A stretch of 43,418 nucleotides of DNA from contig JAAZAU010000012.1 of the NCBI GenBank assembly GCA_012514175.1, forward strand, positions 67,479 to 110,896, written 5' to 3'. The position numbers and the translations under genes are program-made. A model generated the notes under the pieces. That model was given only the letters and a program-made list of their open reading frames with translations, did not search any database and was not told the origin of the DNA. This DNA is from Parcubacteria group bacterium. GTDB lineage: Bacteria; Patescibacteriota; Minisyncoccia; Phycocordibacterales; WO2-35-19. Positions 9,794 through 18,376 of this stretch are shown one piece after another. The first letter of the stretch is position 1. The number at the start of each line of letters is the position of its first letter.

Positions 9794-9904
9794 ATGGCAA
9801 AAAGAAAAGCAACAAACACAAAAAGAAAAACATCGCGCTCCAGAAAAACTAAAAAAAGATTGGAAGCCAAACGAGCTAGACTTGCTACAAAGCGCAAGAG
9901 ATAA
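9794..9904 (+). CDS. Small ultra-basic protein, 36 aa (absent from supplied ORF track)
   Basis: ATG...TAA encodes MAKRKATNTKRKTSRSRKTKKRLEAKRARLATKRKR. TATAAT at 9779-9784 is 9 nt upstream; terminator-like hairpin downstream. Confidence 0.7.
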   Translation: MAKRKATNTKRKTSRSRKTKKRLEAKRARLATKRKR

Positions 9905-9930
9905 TAATCAGTATTTAACAAATTTCAAAA

Positions 9931-9966
9931 ACTGCCCTTATTAAACTTAGGGAGCGGTTTTTTGTT
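9931..9966 (+). terminator. Rho-independent terminator-like hairpin (bulged)
   Basis: AAAACTGCCCTTA ... TTAGGGAGCGGTTTTTTG pairs with one bulge, followed by T-rich tail. Confidence 0.7.
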
Positions 9967-9989
9967 TTAAAAAATGATATTATACAAAT

Positions 9990-10541
9990 ATGAAAAACGT
10001 TATAAAAATAGCATTAGTTTTATTAATTATTATAATTTTAATTTTCGCAATCAAAATCTTTTTGGTAGGATCAGGAAATGGTTGGGTTTGCCAAGATGGA
10101 ATCTGGATCAAACGCGGCAATCATAATAAACCAATACCAGCAGAAGATTGTGGAGATATTCAAAATGAGCCAACAATCACTTATCACAATGCATCTGAGG
10201 ATTTAATACAAATTGAATCCCCACTGCCAGATGCAAACGTTAACCAAGAATTTAACATCACCGGTCAAGCTAGAGGATATTGGTTTTTTGAAGCTTCTTT
10301 TCCAATCCAGATCTTAGATAAGGATAAAAATATTTTAGCTACAGCGATAGCTCAAGCAGAACCTGACCCAACCACAGGTGAAATAAATTGGATGACAGAA
10401 GATTTTGTATCTTTCAAAGCTCATATTAAACTCCCAGAAAATTATATTGGTCCAGCAACAATAATACTTAACAAAGATAATCCTTCTGGTTTGTCCGAAA
10501 ATGAAGCTTCTGCATCGTTTCTTATCAATATAGGATCGTAA
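9990..10541 (+). CDS. Gmad2-like immunoglobulin-type domain protein, membrane anchored
   Basis: N-terminal TM; IESPLPDANVNQEFNITGQARGYWFFEASFPIQILD resembles the Gmad2 (spore-germination Ig-like) domain. Confidence 0.65.
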   Translation: MKNVIKIALVLLIIIILIFAIKIFLVGSGNGWVCQDGIWIKRGNHNKPIPAEDCGDIQNEPTITYHNASEDLIQIESPLPDANVNQEFNITGQARGYWFFEASFPIQILDKDKNILATAIAQAEPDPTTGEINWMTEDFVSFKAHIKLPENYIGPATIILNKDNPSGLSENEASASFLINIGS

Positions 10542-10691
10542 AGAATTTAATTATATTTTTTACTGATTAGTTCACGTGCCAGTTGCTGAGTCCGTGGTTA
10601 TAAAGCGTTTCAAGAGAAAAAACACTTTATTTTTTGTAACAAATGAGGTATAATAAGGGGAAGTCCCCTTGAGGGGTTTTATTTTGAAAAA

Positions 10692-12479
10692 ATGGAAATA
10701 CGAAACATTGCAATCATCGCTCACGTAGACCATGGCAAAACAGCGCTTACTGACGCTATTTTGAAGCAAACTGGTTTTGAACAAGAAGGAGTATCTATGG
10801 ACTCAAACGCGCTTGAAAAAGAACGTGGCATCACTATTTATTCCAAAAACGCTTCTCTTACATACAAAAATACCAAGATAAATTTGGTAGATACACCGGG
10901 GCACGCTGATTTTGGTTCTGAAGTAGAACGCATCTTACGCTCCATTGATTCAGTCATTTTGGTGGTAGACGCTCAAGAAGGACCTATGCCCCAAACTCGT
11001 TTTGTGCTCAAAAAATCTTTAGAAATCGGCCACAAACCGATTGTAGTTTTGAATAAAATAGATAAAGAAGCGGCCAACCCACAAAAAGCTCACGACGAAA
11101 TTTTTGAATTATTTTTTGATTTAGGTGCCACAGAAGAACAGCTTGATTTCACAACTCTTTATGCCATAGCTAAAAAAGGAATCGCTCGGAAAAATTTAGA
11201 CGACAAAAATGAAGACCTCAAACCCCTGCTTGACACCATTTTAGAAAAAGTGCCAGCTTCAAAAAGCGACAAAGAAGCTCCACTCAAAGCCCAACCTTTC
11301 AACTTAGCTTACGATAATTTTCTGGGCAGAATGGCAATCGCTAGAATTTACGAAGGCACACTTAAAGAAGGTCAGAAAGTTTTCATCAAAAAAACTTCTA
11401 GCGAGATAGAGGAAGGTAAAATTACCAAAATTTTTACTTTTGAAGGCATCGGTCGTAAAGAAGTCAAAGAAACGAGTGCGGGGGATATAGTTATGATTGC
11501 CGGATTGCCGAATATTTATATCGGCGACACTATTACAGATAATAAAGAAACAGAAAGTTTGCCAACTATAAAAATAGATGAACCGACTATCGCGTTGAAT
11601 TTTTTAGTGAACGATTCTCCGTTTGCTGGTAGAGAAGGCAAATTCGTCACTAGCAGACAAATTAGAGAAAGATTAGAAAAAGAATTAGAAATTAACGTCG
11701 GACTCAAAGTAGATTTTTCTGGAGATAGTATGAAAGTTTATGGCAGAGGCGAATTGCATATTGCTGTGCTACTTGAAAATATGCGTCGCGAAGGTTTTGA
11801 ATTACAAGTTTCTCAACCTCAAGTTATTATTAAAGAAATTGACGGTGTTAAATGCGAACCTTTTGAAGAAATCACCATTGATGTGCCAAATGAAATGCAG
11901 GGCACGGTCATAGAAAAATTAGGTCAAAGAGGCGCCATTATGGTCGGCACCAAACAATCCAACGATCGTTTGCGTCTCAATTTTGAAGGACCAACTAGAG
12001 GTCTTCTTGGATACAGAAATCAATTTATAGTAGACACCAAAGGTGAGGGTATCTTTTCAAGCAGAGTTATTGGCTTCAAACCTTGCGCCGGTGAAATTCA
12101 AAAGAAACAAACCGGTTCACAAACTTCAATGGCTAACGGTAAAGCCCTGGCTTTCGCTTTAGATAATTTACAAACTAGAGGCACTCTTTATATTGGACCA
12201 ACCACCGAAGTTTATGAGGGTATGGTGATAGGCAACACTTCAAGAGGAGATGAATTAGTGGTTAATCCAACAAAAGGCAAGCAGCTCACCAATATGCGCG
12301 CCGCTGGCAGTGATGACAAAATATATCTAGCGCCACCACTGCCAATCACTATTGAAAACGGTCTAGAAATTATGGCCGAAGATGAATATCTAGAAATCAC
12401 TCCCAAATCTGTGCGTTTACGTAAAAAATACTTAACCGAACTAGAGCGCACCAAAGCTAAATCTCACAACAAATCTTAA
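10692..12479 (+). CDS. typA: Translational GTPase TypA/BipA
   Basis: NIAIIAHVDHGKTALTDAIL, DTPGHADFGSEVERIL, NKIDK, FEGPTRGLLGYRNQFIVDTKGEGI. Confidence 0.96.
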   Translation: MEIRNIAIIAHVDHGKTALTDAILKQTGFEQEGVSMDSNALEKERGITIYSKNASLTYKNTKINLVDTPGHADFGSEVERILRSIDSVILVVDAQEGPMPQTRFVLKKSLEIGHKPIVVLNKIDKEAANPQKAHDEIFELFFDLGATEEQLDFTTLYAIAKKGIARKNLDDKNEDLKPLLDTILEKVPASKSDKEAPLKAQPFNLAYDNFLGRMAIARIYEGTLKEGQKVFIKKTSSEIEEGKITKIFTFEGIGRKEVKETSAGDIVMIAGLPNIYIGDTITDNKETESLPTIKIDEPTIALNFLVNDSPFAGREGKFVTSRQIRERLEKELEINVGLKVDFSGDSMKVYGRGELHIAVLLENMRREGFELQVSQPQVIIKEIDGVKCEPFEEITIDVPNEMQGTVIEKLGQRGAIMVGTKQSNDRLRLNFEGPTRGLLGYRNQFIVDTKGEGIFSSRVIGFKPCAGEIQKKQTGSQTSMANGKALAFALDNLQTRGTLYIGPTTEVYEGMVIGNTSRGDELVVNPTKGKQLTNMRAAGSDDKIYLAPPLPITIENGLEIMAEDEYLEITPKSVRLRKKYLTELERTKAKSHNKS

Positions 12480-12480
12480 A

Positions 12481-13140
12481 TTATTTCATTGCTTCAATTA
12501 AAACTTGCACCCCATCCCAAAAACCGTCGCCATCCGTATCGCGAAGTTTGGGATCGGTTGCAATACAAACCTGTCCTTCTTTAACACTTAAACACTCTTC
12601 TTCGTAATCTGGTCTGCCATCTTGATCGTTATCTTCGGTGTAACGCACAATTCTTTCATTTATTTCTTCTTCTGTTGCCGAACCTTTTGCAGTAACACCG
12701 CCAGCTGTAGGACTAAAACTTAAAAGTTTCCATTCACCATCATCGTCTTTTATTAAAAATATAAGACTGCGAAAACGACCGTATTGATCCAAAGCTGGAA
12801 TAGATTCAGTCCAAAAATCAGTAGCCAAAATAATTTGTTTTTCATCACTCCAAACATTCACAAAATCCTCTTTTTTCAAAGCAGAACCATAAGCGTAGGC
12901 ATTACTCATTCTAGTTTTACAATCAGCAAGAGTCTCTTCGTTTTCACAAACTGGAGATACTTTATAAACAATATTTTTAACCCCTTCTAAATCTTGAATT
13001 TTATTGTAAGAAAGATATTTTTGGAAAACTTGCCAAGCCATATCTTGATTATCAACATTTTTAAAACGTGGCATGAAAAAAATCGCCACAAGCCCAACAA
13101 CAATAACCATTGCTAATAAAATCTTTTTAAGATTTTTCAT
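12481..13140 (-). CDS. Membrane-anchored protein with C-terminal Ca-binding DxDxDG repeats
   Basis: N-terminal TM; DNDQDGRPDYEEE and DTDGDGFWDGV resemble thrombospondin type-3/EF-hand-like loops. Confidence 0.65.
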   Translation of the reverse strand: MKNLKKILLAMVIVVGLVAIFFMPRFKNVDNQDMAWQVFQKYLSYNKIQDLEGVKNIVYKVSPVCENEETLADCKTRMSNAYAYGSALKKEDFVNVWSDEKQIILATDFWTESIPALDQYGRFRSLIFLIKDDDGEWKLLSFSPTAGGVTAKGSATEEEINERIVRYTEDNDQDGRPDYEEECLSVKEGQVCIATDPKLRDTDGDGFWDGVQVLIEAMK

Positions 13141-14179
13141 TTTTTGAATAAGCTTTTGATAATTCTTTCATAAACCCCGGGCCATTATAAATCATTCCCG
13201 TCATAAGTTGCACTAAATCAGAACCGGCTCTAAATTTTTCTTTCATATTTTCCACAGACATCACACCTCCACAACCAATAATTGTAAACCTTCTTCCATA
13301 AGAAGCTCTAGTGTGTTTGATAAGATTGTCAGAAAGTTCTAAACACGGCTTACCAGAAAGTCCGCCACAATAATCTTTTGGCGCTTCATTCGGAAAATCT
13401 AAATCTTCATAATTTTTATTCAAATTTCCTATAATGACCCCTTTTATCATTTTAAACCTGCTCAAAACTTCCAGAAGTTCCCTAAACTTAGACCATTCTA
13501 AATTAATCGGCATCTTCACATAAACTGGTTTGTCACACTTCACAGCAGACAAACTCTCAAGTAAATCTGGTAAAATCCTAGGATCAGCAAAAGATTCGCC
13601 ACCAAAAGAATTGGGACATGAAATATTGAGAGCATAATAATCTCCAACATTTTCCTCATTTAATCTTTTAAAACTATAAAAATAATCGGCAATACCTTCT
13701 TTGGTGTCTTGATTTTTACTATCATTAGTGCGAGCAATAGAAACTCCAATCACAAAATTTTTAGTTCGTTTGATTTTCTTTAATCTTTTTATAACTACTT
13801 CAACCCCGTGATTACGTAGACCCTTATTAACTATCAGGCTTTGAGATTTCGGCAATCTTTTTAGTCGCGGTTTTTTATTACCTTCACAAGGTCTTGCTGT
13901 GATTGAACCAATTTCTGCGCCACCAAAAGAAATTTCCGGCAAAATGTTTAAAAGTCTACCATTGTAATCAAAACCAGCTGACAATATAAAAGGGGTTTTA
14001 TAAGTCAAACCATCAACAGTTTTAGAAATATCTCGGTCTTTATAGCCATAAAAAAAGCGGGTCAAATTTCTGGCAATACGATTTTTACCTAAAAGTTCAC
14101 CTATGTAAACAAAAATATTGTGAATGAATTCTGGATTAAATTTGAAAAATATTGGTTTTAAAATCTTTTGGTAGAACAT
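13127..14179 (-). CDS. pyrD: Dihydroorotate dehydrogenase (class 2-like)
   Basis: LTYKTPFILSAGFDYNGRL, GGAEIGSITARPCEGNKKPRLKRL, LNISCPNS, IIGCGGVMSVENMKEKFRAGSDLVQLMTGMIYNGP. ATG at 14179 preferred over 14227. Confidence 0.88.
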   Translation of the reverse strand: MFYQKILKPIFFKFNPEFIHNIFVYIGELLGKNRIARNLTRFFYGYKDRDISKTVDGLTYKTPFILSAGFDYNGRLLNILPEISFGGAEIGSITARPCEGNKKPRLKRLPKSQSLIVNKGLRNHGVEVVIKRLKKIKRTKNFVIGVSIARTNDSKNQDTKEGIADYFYSFKRLNEENVGDYYALNISCPNSFGGESFADPRILPDLLESLSAVKCDKPVYVKMPINLEWSKFRELLEVLSRFKMIKGVIIGNLNKNYEDLDFPNEAPKDYCGGLSGKPCLELSDNLIKHTRASYGRRFTIIGCGGVMSVENMKEKFRAGSDLVQLMTGMIYNGPGFMKELSKAYSKNEKS

Positions 14180-14198
14180 AGAGTATAATATATCACAA

Positions 14199-14816
14199 AT
14201 GCAATCTTTAATAAAAAAACTAAACACCCCTAAAAAAATACAGGATTTTTTAGACGCAATACCTTTTAATTTTGAAAACGAAAGAGAAACTTATTGGCCA
14301 CCTCAAAAAATATTAGAAAAGAAAAAAGCCCACTGTTTTGAAGGGGCGGTATTGGCTTGTTTTTGTTTACAGAAAAATAACATAGAAAATTATCTAATGG
14401 ATTTAAAAGTTAAAAATCTTAAAAAAGACAGTGATCATACTTTATGTGTTTTTAAAATTAATGGATATTGGGGAGCAATAAGTAAAACCAATCATTCTGT
14501 CTTGCGTTTTCGCGATCCAATATATAAAAACTATCGTGAATTAGCGATGTCTTTTTATCATGAATATTTTTTAGATAAGAATGGTGAAAAAACCTTAAAA
14601 TCATTTTCTAAACCTTTTGATATTTGGAAAAAATTTGGTGCAAATTGGGTTAATCAAGAAGAAGATTTAGATGAAATAGCTGAAGCGTTAGATAAATCGC
14701 CCCACATTGATTTTGTGCCAAAAGAAAACGCTAAATTTATCCGAAAAGCTGGACCAACTGAAATAAAAGGGGCTTCAATAGTGCAATGGAAACAAAATAA
14801 AAAAGTGTTAAAATGA
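14199..14816 (+). CDS. Hypothetical protein, possible transglutaminase-like Cys/His fold
   Basis: KAHCFEGAVLACFCL ... SDHTLCVFKINGYWGAISKTNH spacing suggests a transglutaminase-like core; weak. Confidence 0.55.
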   Translation: MQSLIKKLNTPKKIQDFLDAIPFNFENERETYWPPQKILEKKKAHCFEGAVLACFCLQKNNIENYLMDLKVKNLKKDSDHTLCVFKINGYWGAISKTNHSVLRFRDPIYKNYRELAMSFYHEYFLDKNGEKTLKSFSKPFDIWKKFGANWVNQEEDLDEIAEALDKSPHIDFVPKENAKFIRKAGPTEIKGASIVQWKQNKKVLK

Positions 14817-14820
14817 GTGT

Positions 14821-15336
14821 ATGAAAAAACAAACAATATCGTGGCTCATAATATTAGCTTTTGTTATTGTAGGCGTTGTGATTTTCGTATTGGGTAGCAA
14901 ACCCGAAACACCGATTATAAACGAAAATGGTGAAATTAAAGGCAATTACACCTTGGCTGGCATTATGTCCTTAAACCAACCTTACAAATGCACCTTCACA
15001 AAATCAGACGAGATTTCAAATGTTTTAGGGGTTATTCACGTTAATAACAAAAATGCTTATGGTGAATTCAGAATCAGCACCACCATTTTAGGTAGTAGCG
15101 AACAATTCACCAGTTTCTTACTTTTGAATAATAAAGATGCTTATGTTTGGACTTCTCTTCAAAATATTGGCTATCAATCTAACGCCACCAAAAGCGCCAA
15201 CAAAAGTTCTTCATTGAAAGATCAGGCTCAAATCATCGGTAGTCACGATAAAATGGACTATAATTGTTCTCCTTGGAAAGATTATGATGTTTCTGTTTTT
15301 GAGATACCAACTTTTATTGAGTTTAGTAGAGTATAG
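14821..15336 (+). CDS. Hypothetical membrane-anchored protein
   Basis: N-terminal TM helix, soluble domain with two Cys. Confidence 0.6.
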   Translation: MKKQTISWLIILAFVIVGVVIFVLGSKPETPIINENGEIKGNYTLAGIMSLNQPYKCTFTKSDEISNVLGVIHVNNKNAYGEFRISTTILGSSEQFTSFLLLNNKDAYVWTSLQNIGYQSNATKSANKSSSLKDQAQIIGSHDKMDYNCSPWKDYDVSVFEIPTFIEFSRV

Positions 15337-15367
15337 AATAATTATTTTTGTCCTCAATAATTAAATT

Positions 15368-16387
15368 ATGTTAAATAAAACAAAATATCAGGATTCCAAA
15401 TTTATATTTGTTGTTGGTATAGGCGGTTCTAACTTGGCCTCCAAAGCTGTTTGGAACGCTCTAACCTCACACAAATTAGAAAAAGATAAAAAAATATTTT
15501 TTTTAGAATCCCCAGAAGAACGTGAGTATAAAGAAATAGAAATTTTAATAAACAATAAAATCCTAAACCCAAACGAACTGGTTTTGGTTGTAATTAGCAA
15601 ATCCGGCAAAACAGTAGAAACTTTAGAAACATTCAAAAAAATATCTAAAATTCTTGAGAAAAAATTTAGTAATTCTTTTAATGAAAGAACACTTATTATT
15701 TCCACTAAAGATAGTCCCTTATGGCAAGAAGCAGAAGAAAGAAATATGGAATGTGTAGAATGGGAAGGGAATATAGGAGGCAGGTTTAGCGCCTTCACAA
15801 TTGCACACACGGCAATACTTTCAATAGCTGGTTTAGACACTGAGGCTTTCATAAATGGAAAAGAAAAAACAGAAAAAGAGTGTGTTAAAGAAAACAACGA
15901 AAACCCGGCTAAACATTTAGCACAAGAAATATTCAATTACCACAAAAAAGGCTTTGATATTTTAGATTTTTTTATTTTCAATTCAGAACTTGAAGATTTG
16001 GGGAAATGGTGTAGGCAACTGATTGCGGAAAGTCTTGCCACTCTTACACCAACAGTCTCCATTGGTCCAACTGATCTACATTCAATGCTTGAACTTTATT
16101 TGGGCGGACCTAAAAACAGATTTACAATTTTTGTAAAATCCCTCAAAGAGATTGCGGGAAGTATCAATAACGAAGCTTTTGAAAATGTCTCAACCGCTTA
16201 CAAGAAAGCCGGATTGCCTTTTATAAAATACGAAATGGAAGAAATAAACGAACAAGAGCTTGGTAGTTTTATGGCTTTTATGATGAGGGTAGTTATAGAA
16301 TTGGCAGAACTTTTAAAAATAGATCCCCACGATCAACCAGCGGTAGAAGCTTACAAAAAACAATTAGTCAATGATAATCAAAATTAA
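15368..16387 (+). CDS. pgi: Glucose-6-phosphate isomerase, short form
   Basis: VVGIGGSNLASKAVW, VVISKSGKTVETLETF, GGRFSAFTIAHTAIL, GPTDLHSMLELYLGGPKNRF. Confidence 0.88.
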   Translation: MLNKTKYQDSKFIFVVGIGGSNLASKAVWNALTSHKLEKDKKIFFLESPEEREYKEIEILINNKILNPNELVLVVISKSGKTVETLETFKKISKILEKKFSNSFNERTLIISTKDSPLWQEAEERNMECVEWEGNIGGRFSAFTIAHTAILSIAGLDTEAFINGKEKTEKECVKENNENPAKHLAQEIFNYHKKGFDILDFFIFNSELEDLGKWCRQLIAESLATLTPTVSIGPTDLHSMLELYLGGPKNRFTIFVKSLKEIAGSINNEAFENVSTAYKKAGLPFIKYEMEEINEQELGSFMAFMMRVVIELAELLKIDPHDQPAVEAYKKQLVNDNQN

Positions 16388-16390
16388 AAA

Positions 16391-17170
16391 ATGAATTCTA
16401 TACTTTTTGACATAGGAGCAACTAAAATAAGAATCGCTTATAGCGAAAATGGAGAATTTTTTGAAGAACCTAAGGTAATCTACACCCCCAAAGATTCGTT
16501 AGAAAATTTTCTCAAACTTTTTGAAGACATAGTAAAAGAGGTAACAAAAAATAGAGAAATAAAAGTTATAGTTGGTGGCATGACCAGAAGTATACCTTTT
16601 ATAACTCCAGAAGAATTAAAAATAAAATTAAGCAGTATTTTTGGTGTTCCAGTTATTTTAGAAAACGACGCGGCAGTCGTTGGTCTTGGAGAAGCGCATT
16701 GGGGTGCCGGCAGAAATTTTAACATTGTTGCCTATATAACAGTTTCTACTGGTGTGGGAGGCGCCAGAATTGTTGGAGGTAAAATAGATGAACGAGCGAT
16801 TGGTTTTGAACCAGGTAAACAAATTATAAATATTAGCCCTATACAAACCTTGGAAGATTTAATTTCTGGAAAAGCTTTAGAAGCCAGAACCAACCAAAAA
16901 CCTAAAGATATTACTGATCAAGAAATTTGGGACGATCATGCTAGAAAACTAGCTATTGGTTTAAATAACATTATCGCGCATTGGTCACCAGACTGTGTTG
17001 TTTTGGGTGGTTCTATGATCACCGGCAATCCTTCAATACCAATGGAAAAAACCGAAGAATATTTAAAAGAAGTTCTGAAAATATATCCTAAATTACCGAT
17101 AATTAAAAAAGCCGACCTTGGTGATTTTGGTGGTCTTTATGGTGCTCTAGTTTTAATTAAAAAACAATAA
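16391..17170 (+). CDS. ROK family sugar kinase/transcriptional-regulator-type protein
   Basis: FDIGATKIRIAYSENG, ENDAAVVGLGEAHWGAGR, YITVSTGVGGARIVGGKI, CVVLGGSMI. Confidence 0.85.
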   Translation: MNSILFDIGATKIRIAYSENGEFFEEPKVIYTPKDSLENFLKLFEDIVKEVTKNREIKVIVGGMTRSIPFITPEELKIKLSSIFGVPVILENDAAVVGLGEAHWGAGRNFNIVAYITVSTGVGGARIVGGKIDERAIGFEPGKQIINISPIQTLEDLISGKALEARTNQKPKDITDQEIWDDHARKLAIGLNNIIAHWSPDCVVLGGSMITGNPSIPMEKTEEYLKEVLKIYPKLPIIKKADLGDFGGLYGALVLIKKQ

Positions 17171-17195
17171 ACATTATTAGCGGTTAATATTAAAT

Positions 17196-17597
17196 ATGAT
17201 AAAGGAATTCAAACAATTTTTACTCCGAGGTAACGTAGTAGACTTAGCAGTAGGTGTCGTGATTGGGAGCGCTTTTGGTGCTGTAGTTGATGCTCTGGTT
17301 TCCAATCTTCTAACACCATTTATTTCTGCTATCGCCAAAGTGCCGGATTTTAGTAATTTATTATTTACAATAAATGGTAGCCAATTTAGATATGGTATTT
17401 TCTTGAACGCATTAATTTCATTTATCTTAGTGGCAGCCGCTATCTTTTTCTTTATAGTTAAACCAATGAATTTACTGGTTTCTCGTTCACACAAAGAAGC
17501 TCCGGTGAAGCCAACCACTAAAAAATGTCCAGAATGTTTAAGTGAGATACCAATCAACGCAAAACGTTGCGCTCATTGCGCTCAAATAATTACATAA
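17196..17597 (+). CDS. mscL: Large-conductance mechanosensitive channel with C-terminal zinc ribbon
   Basis: FKQFLLRGNVVDLAVGVVIGSAFGAVVDALV, two TM segments, C-terminal CPECLSEIPINAKRCAHC. Confidence 0.92.
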   Translation: MIKEFKQFLLRGNVVDLAVGVVIGSAFGAVVDALVSNLLTPFISAIAKVPDFSNLLFTINGSQFRYGIFLNALISFILVAAAIFFFIVKPMNLLVSRSHKEAPVKPTTKKCPECLSEIPINAKRCAHCAQIIT

Positions 17598-18310
17598 CCA
17601 AGTTGGGTATTCTCAATAAAGTAAAGAACGAACTTCTTAAAAAAGCCAACCAAAACCAAGCGAAGGTTTTTGCTGGATTTTTCAAAACTGGAAAAGGAGA
17701 ATACGGAGAAGGTGAAAAATTTTTAGGGATTAAAACATTCAATCAAAAAGAGATTGTTAAAAAATATTCTCAAACAATATCTTTAGAAGAAATTTTGACA
17801 CTGCTTCAAAAAAGTAAATGGCATGAAGAGAAAACGTTGGCTTTGCGATTTTTAGTGTTTAAATATAAAAAGGGAACAGAAGCAGAACGTAAAAAAATAT
17901 TTCACCTTTATCTTAACAACACCGAATTTATCAACAATTGGGATTTGGTAGATATGACTTGCCAAGATATTGTTGGTAATTATTTGTTTGAAAAAGATCG
18001 AAAAATTTTGTATAAATTAGCAAAATCAAAAAACTTGTGGGAAAAACGTATTGCCATTGTTTCCACTCTTTATTTTATTTCTAAAAATCAACTTGATGAC
18101 ACTTTTAAATTGGCGGAGATACTGCTGTTTGATAAAAACGATTTAATCCACAAAGCTGTCGGTTGGGCACTTCGTGAGGCTGGAAAAAAAGATGAGAAAA
18201 AACTTTTAGCTTTTTTAAACAAATATAAACTTAAAATACCGCGCACCACTCTCCGATACGCCATAGAAAAATTACCTGAAAAAACAAGAAAAGAATTGAT
18301 GAAAAAATAA
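17567..18310 (+). CDS. AlkD-like DNA alkylation repair protein (HEAT-like)
   Basis: FAGFFKTGKGEYGEGEKFLGI, NNWDLVDMTCQDIVGNYL, LWEKRIAIVSTLYFI, LIHKAVGWALREAGKKD. True start probably downstream of 17567 (31-nt overlap with mscL). Confidence 0.85.
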   Translation: MRSLRSNNYITKLGILNKVKNELLKKANQNQAKVFAGFFKTGKGEYGEGEKFLGIKTFNQKEIVKKYSQTISLEEILTLLQKSKWHEEKTLALRFLVFKYKKGTEAERKKIFHLYLNNTEFINNWDLVDMTCQDIVGNYLFEKDRKILYKLAKSKNLWEKRIAIVSTLYFISKNQLDDTFKLAEILLFDKNDLIHKAVGWALREAGKKDEKKLLAFLNKYKLKIPRTTLRYAIEKLPEKTRKELMKK

Positions 18311-18376
18311 GTTTTATATTAGAAACTAAGTGTCTAATGTTTATTTTTTATATTTTTATGTTATAATTTTGCGGTT

